A stretch of 64,000 bases of DNA, taken from Senegalia massiliensis (GTDB lineage: Bacteria > Bacillota > Clostridia > Tissierellales > SIT17). The notes beneath the pieces are model-generated. The model was given only the letters and a program-made list of their open reading frames with translations. It had not been told where the DNA came from and made no database searches. A program made the position numbers and the translations under genes. Where the stretch lies: positions 124,001 through 188,000 of the forward strand of contig NZ_QXXA01000006.1 in NCBI RefSeq assembly GCF_009911265.1, in the 5' to 3' direction. How positions within the stretch are numbered: the stretch's first letter is position 1; each line of letters starts with the position of its first letter. Positions 62,588-64,000 of the stretch are shown here, piece by piece.

Positions 62588-63775
62588 TTAAATAGCGTTG
62601 TTCTCTCTAAGTTTTTGAATTTTCTCCTCACTTAAACCTACAAAATCCTTTAAGATTTCTTCAGTGTGCTCTCCTAGAATAGGTGCTGGACTTTCTACTT
62701 TACCTTGAGTTTCACTCATCTTAATAGGTACTCCCGGAATCTTAGTCTTTCCAGCAGTAGGATGTTCTATCTCTACTACCATTTCTCTTTCATTTACCTG
62801 AGGATCATTTAATACCATCTCTATATTATTTATTGGTCCATTAGGCACTCCAGCATCATCTAATAATTTTTGCCATTCCTTAGTGCTCTTTTTCTTAGTT
62901 TCTTCAACAATAATAGGTCTTAACTCATCATAATTTTCATTTCTCAATGGATTTGTCTTAAATCTCTCATCATCTGCAATTTCTTCCTTACCAAATACCT
63001 TAAATAACTTTCTAAATAAATTATCATTACCTGCTGCAATAACAATTTCTCCATCGGAAGTTTCAAAAGGCTCAAATGGTACAATGGATGTATGTTTGTT
63101 TCCTGCTGGCTCTGGTGACTTTCCAGTAGCAAAATATCTTGAGATAGCGTTTTCAAGTATAGCAACTTGACAGTCTAACATAGCAACGTCCACTTTTTGT
63201 CCCTTACCTGTCTTATTTCTATAATTTAATGCACCTAATATTCCAATAGCTGTAAATAAGCCTGCAGTAATATCTCCTATAGAAGGTCCTACCCTTGTTG
63301 GTTTTCCTCCCTTTTGTCCTGTTATACTCATTATTCCACCCATCGCCTGAACTACACCATCATAAGCTGGTCTTTGACTATAAGATCCTGTATGACCAAA
63401 TCCTGATGCTGCTGCATATATTATTCCTGGATTTACTTCCTTTAATTTGTCATATCCTAAACCAAGTTTCTCCATTGTTCCTGGTCTATAGTTTTCTACA
63501 ATAGCATCTGCATTTTTAACCATTTCTAATAATAATTCTTTAGATTCCTCTTTCTTTAAATTTAGAGTCATGCTTTTCTTATTTCTATTAATACTCATAA
63601 AATAAGCACTTTCTCCATTAACATAAGGCCCAAATGCTCTGGAGTCATCACCTTTGTTAGGGATCTCTATTTTAATAACTTCAGCTCCCATATCTGCCAA
63701 TACCATAGTAGCATAAGGTCCTGCTAAAACTCTAGTAAGATCAAGTACCTTGATACCTTCTAATGCTTTATTCAT
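62588..63775 (-). CDS. Class III (CaiB/BaiF) CoA-transferase
   Basis: At 395 residues the protein has the family III start ALEGIKVLDLTRVLAGPYAT, LADMGAEVIKIE, SINRNKKSMTLNLKKEE and the block GKGQKVDVAMLDCQVAILE with the expected nucleophilic Asp. These enzymes transfer CoA between acids through an aspartyl-CoA ester. As first gene of an operon with madLM and a biotin decarboxylase it may activate malonate to malonyl-CoA. Formyl-, succinyl- or mesaconyl-CoA transferases are in the same family. ATG behind AAAGGAGG. Confidence 0.9.
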   Translation of the reverse strand: MNKALEGIKVLDLTRVLAGPYATMVLADMGAEVIKIEIPNKGDDSRAFGPYVNGESAYFMSINRNKKSMTLNLKKEESKELLLEMVKNADAIVENYRPGTMEKLGLGYDKLKEVNPGIIYAAASGFGHTGSYSQRPAYDGVVQAMGGIMSITGQKGGKPTRVGPSIGDITAGLFTAIGILGALNYRNKTGKGQKVDVAMLDCQVAILENAISRYFATGKSPEPAGNKHTSIVPFEPFETSDGEIVIAAGNDNLFRKLFKVFGKEEIADDERFKTNPLRNENYDELRPIIVEETKKKSTKEWQKLLDDAGVPNGPINNIEMVLNDPQVNEREMVVEIEHPTAGKTKIPGVPIKMSETQGKVESPAPILGEHTEEILKDFVGLSEEKIQKLRENNAI

Positions 63776-63835
63776 AATAATTCCTCCTTTTATTTTTTAT
63801 AGTTATCAACATTTCATAACTTTACTATATATAGT

Positions 63836-63851
63836 TGCAAACATCATGCCA
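63836..63851 (-). promoter_or_regulatory. Sigma-54 promoter of the malonate operon
   Basis: The minus strand shows TGGCATGATGTTTGCA (63851-63836). It matches the -24/-12 consensus TGGCACRNNNNTTGCW at all fixed positions except the C after TGGCA. The start codon lies about 60 bases downstream, leaving a leader of about 50 bases. Confidence 0.85.
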
Positions 63852-63964
63852 CTTTATACAATTTAGTATATTACTTTATTCGTTGGCTTAATACAAATCT
63901 TTGATTTAAGTAATTGAATCTAATATAATTTTACTAAGAAAACTTTTCTTTTATTACATTTAAA

Positions 63965-64000
63965 AAGTGATAACTTTTGTATCACTTAATTACAAAAGTT
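63965..64000. promoter_or_regulatory. Overlapping palindromes upstream of the sigma-54 promoter
   Basis: AAGTGATA and TATCACTT (63965-63972, 63980-63987) form one dyad; AACTTTTGTA and TACAAAAGTT (63972-63981, 63991-64000) form a second one that overlaps it. They lie 115-165 bases upstream of the -24 element, the usual distance for an enhancer-binding activator. The second might instead be a hairpin belonging to a gene beyond the edge. Confidence 0.55.

Overview
The window comes from a strongly AT-rich, low-GC anaerobic Firmicute, most likely Clostridia or Tissierellia. The signs are strong AGGAGG-type ribosome binding sites, an oxygen-independent (early cobalt insertion) cobalamin pathway, clostridial-type ECF and PTS systems, lipoteichoic acid synthase, and a biotin-dependent sodium-pumping decarboxylase. 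No tRNA or rRNA gene, CRISPR array or prophage was recognised.

Region 1 (1-25600, minus strand) is a nearly complete adenosylcobalamin factory in three operons. Each operon is preceded by a near-identical cobalamin riboswitch with an intrinsic terminator and a matching promoter. Operon A (4884 down to the left edge) is cbiX-hemA-sirC-hemC-cobA/hemD-hemB, from glutamyl-tRNA to cobalt-sirohydrochlorin. Operon B (16350-5991) is cbiA-cblT-cblS-pduX-cbiC-D-E-T-L-F-G-H-J: corrin ring methylation and contraction, threonine phosphorylation and alpha-ribazole uptake. Operon C (25266-17463) is the cobalt transporter cbiMNQO followed by cbiP-cbiB-cobD-cobU-cobS-cobC for amidation, side chain and nucleotide-loop assembly. 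No cobT is present; the predicted CblT/CblS pair suggests the lower ligand is salvaged as alpha-ribazole. hemL and a corrinoid adenosyltransferase are also not in the window.

Region 2 (25600-31230, minus strand) holds a fructose operon fruR-fruK-fruA with a repeat-rich operator, a MYG1-family gene and an exonuclease III gene.

Region 3 (31230-38060, mainly plus strand) is an accessory zone full of decaying genes. It has a MacB/LolD-like ABC pair, a 1.49-kb island bounded by perfect 23-bp inverted repeats that contains IS3-type transposase debris and two small membrane-protein genes, a ZIP metal transporter, and a Mur-ligase-like gene between an internally deleted ATP-grasp gene and a truncated Asp/Glu racemase gene.

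Region 4 (38060-50710) carries envelope and housekeeping genes: a MecA/PBP3-like transpeptidase, an LtaS-family synthase, an MFS transporter, an OpuC-type osmoprotectant ABC system with fused permease and binding protein, rluF, a K+ channel and ung.

Region 5 (50710-57460, minus strand) has two consecutive MerR-MATE cassettes. Each MATE gene has its own MerR-type promoter with a 19-bp spacer. NUDIX and alpha/beta-hydrolase genes follow.

Region 6 (57755-64000, minus strand) is the most interesting operon: class III CoA-transferase, madL-madM (malonate/Na+ symporter), and a four-subunit Na+-translocating decarboxylase (mmdA, oadG-type, biotin carrier, oadB-type). A near-consensus sigma-54 promoter lies in front of it with palindromes further upstream. 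I read it as a sigma-54-controlled malonate pathway working through malonyl-CoA.
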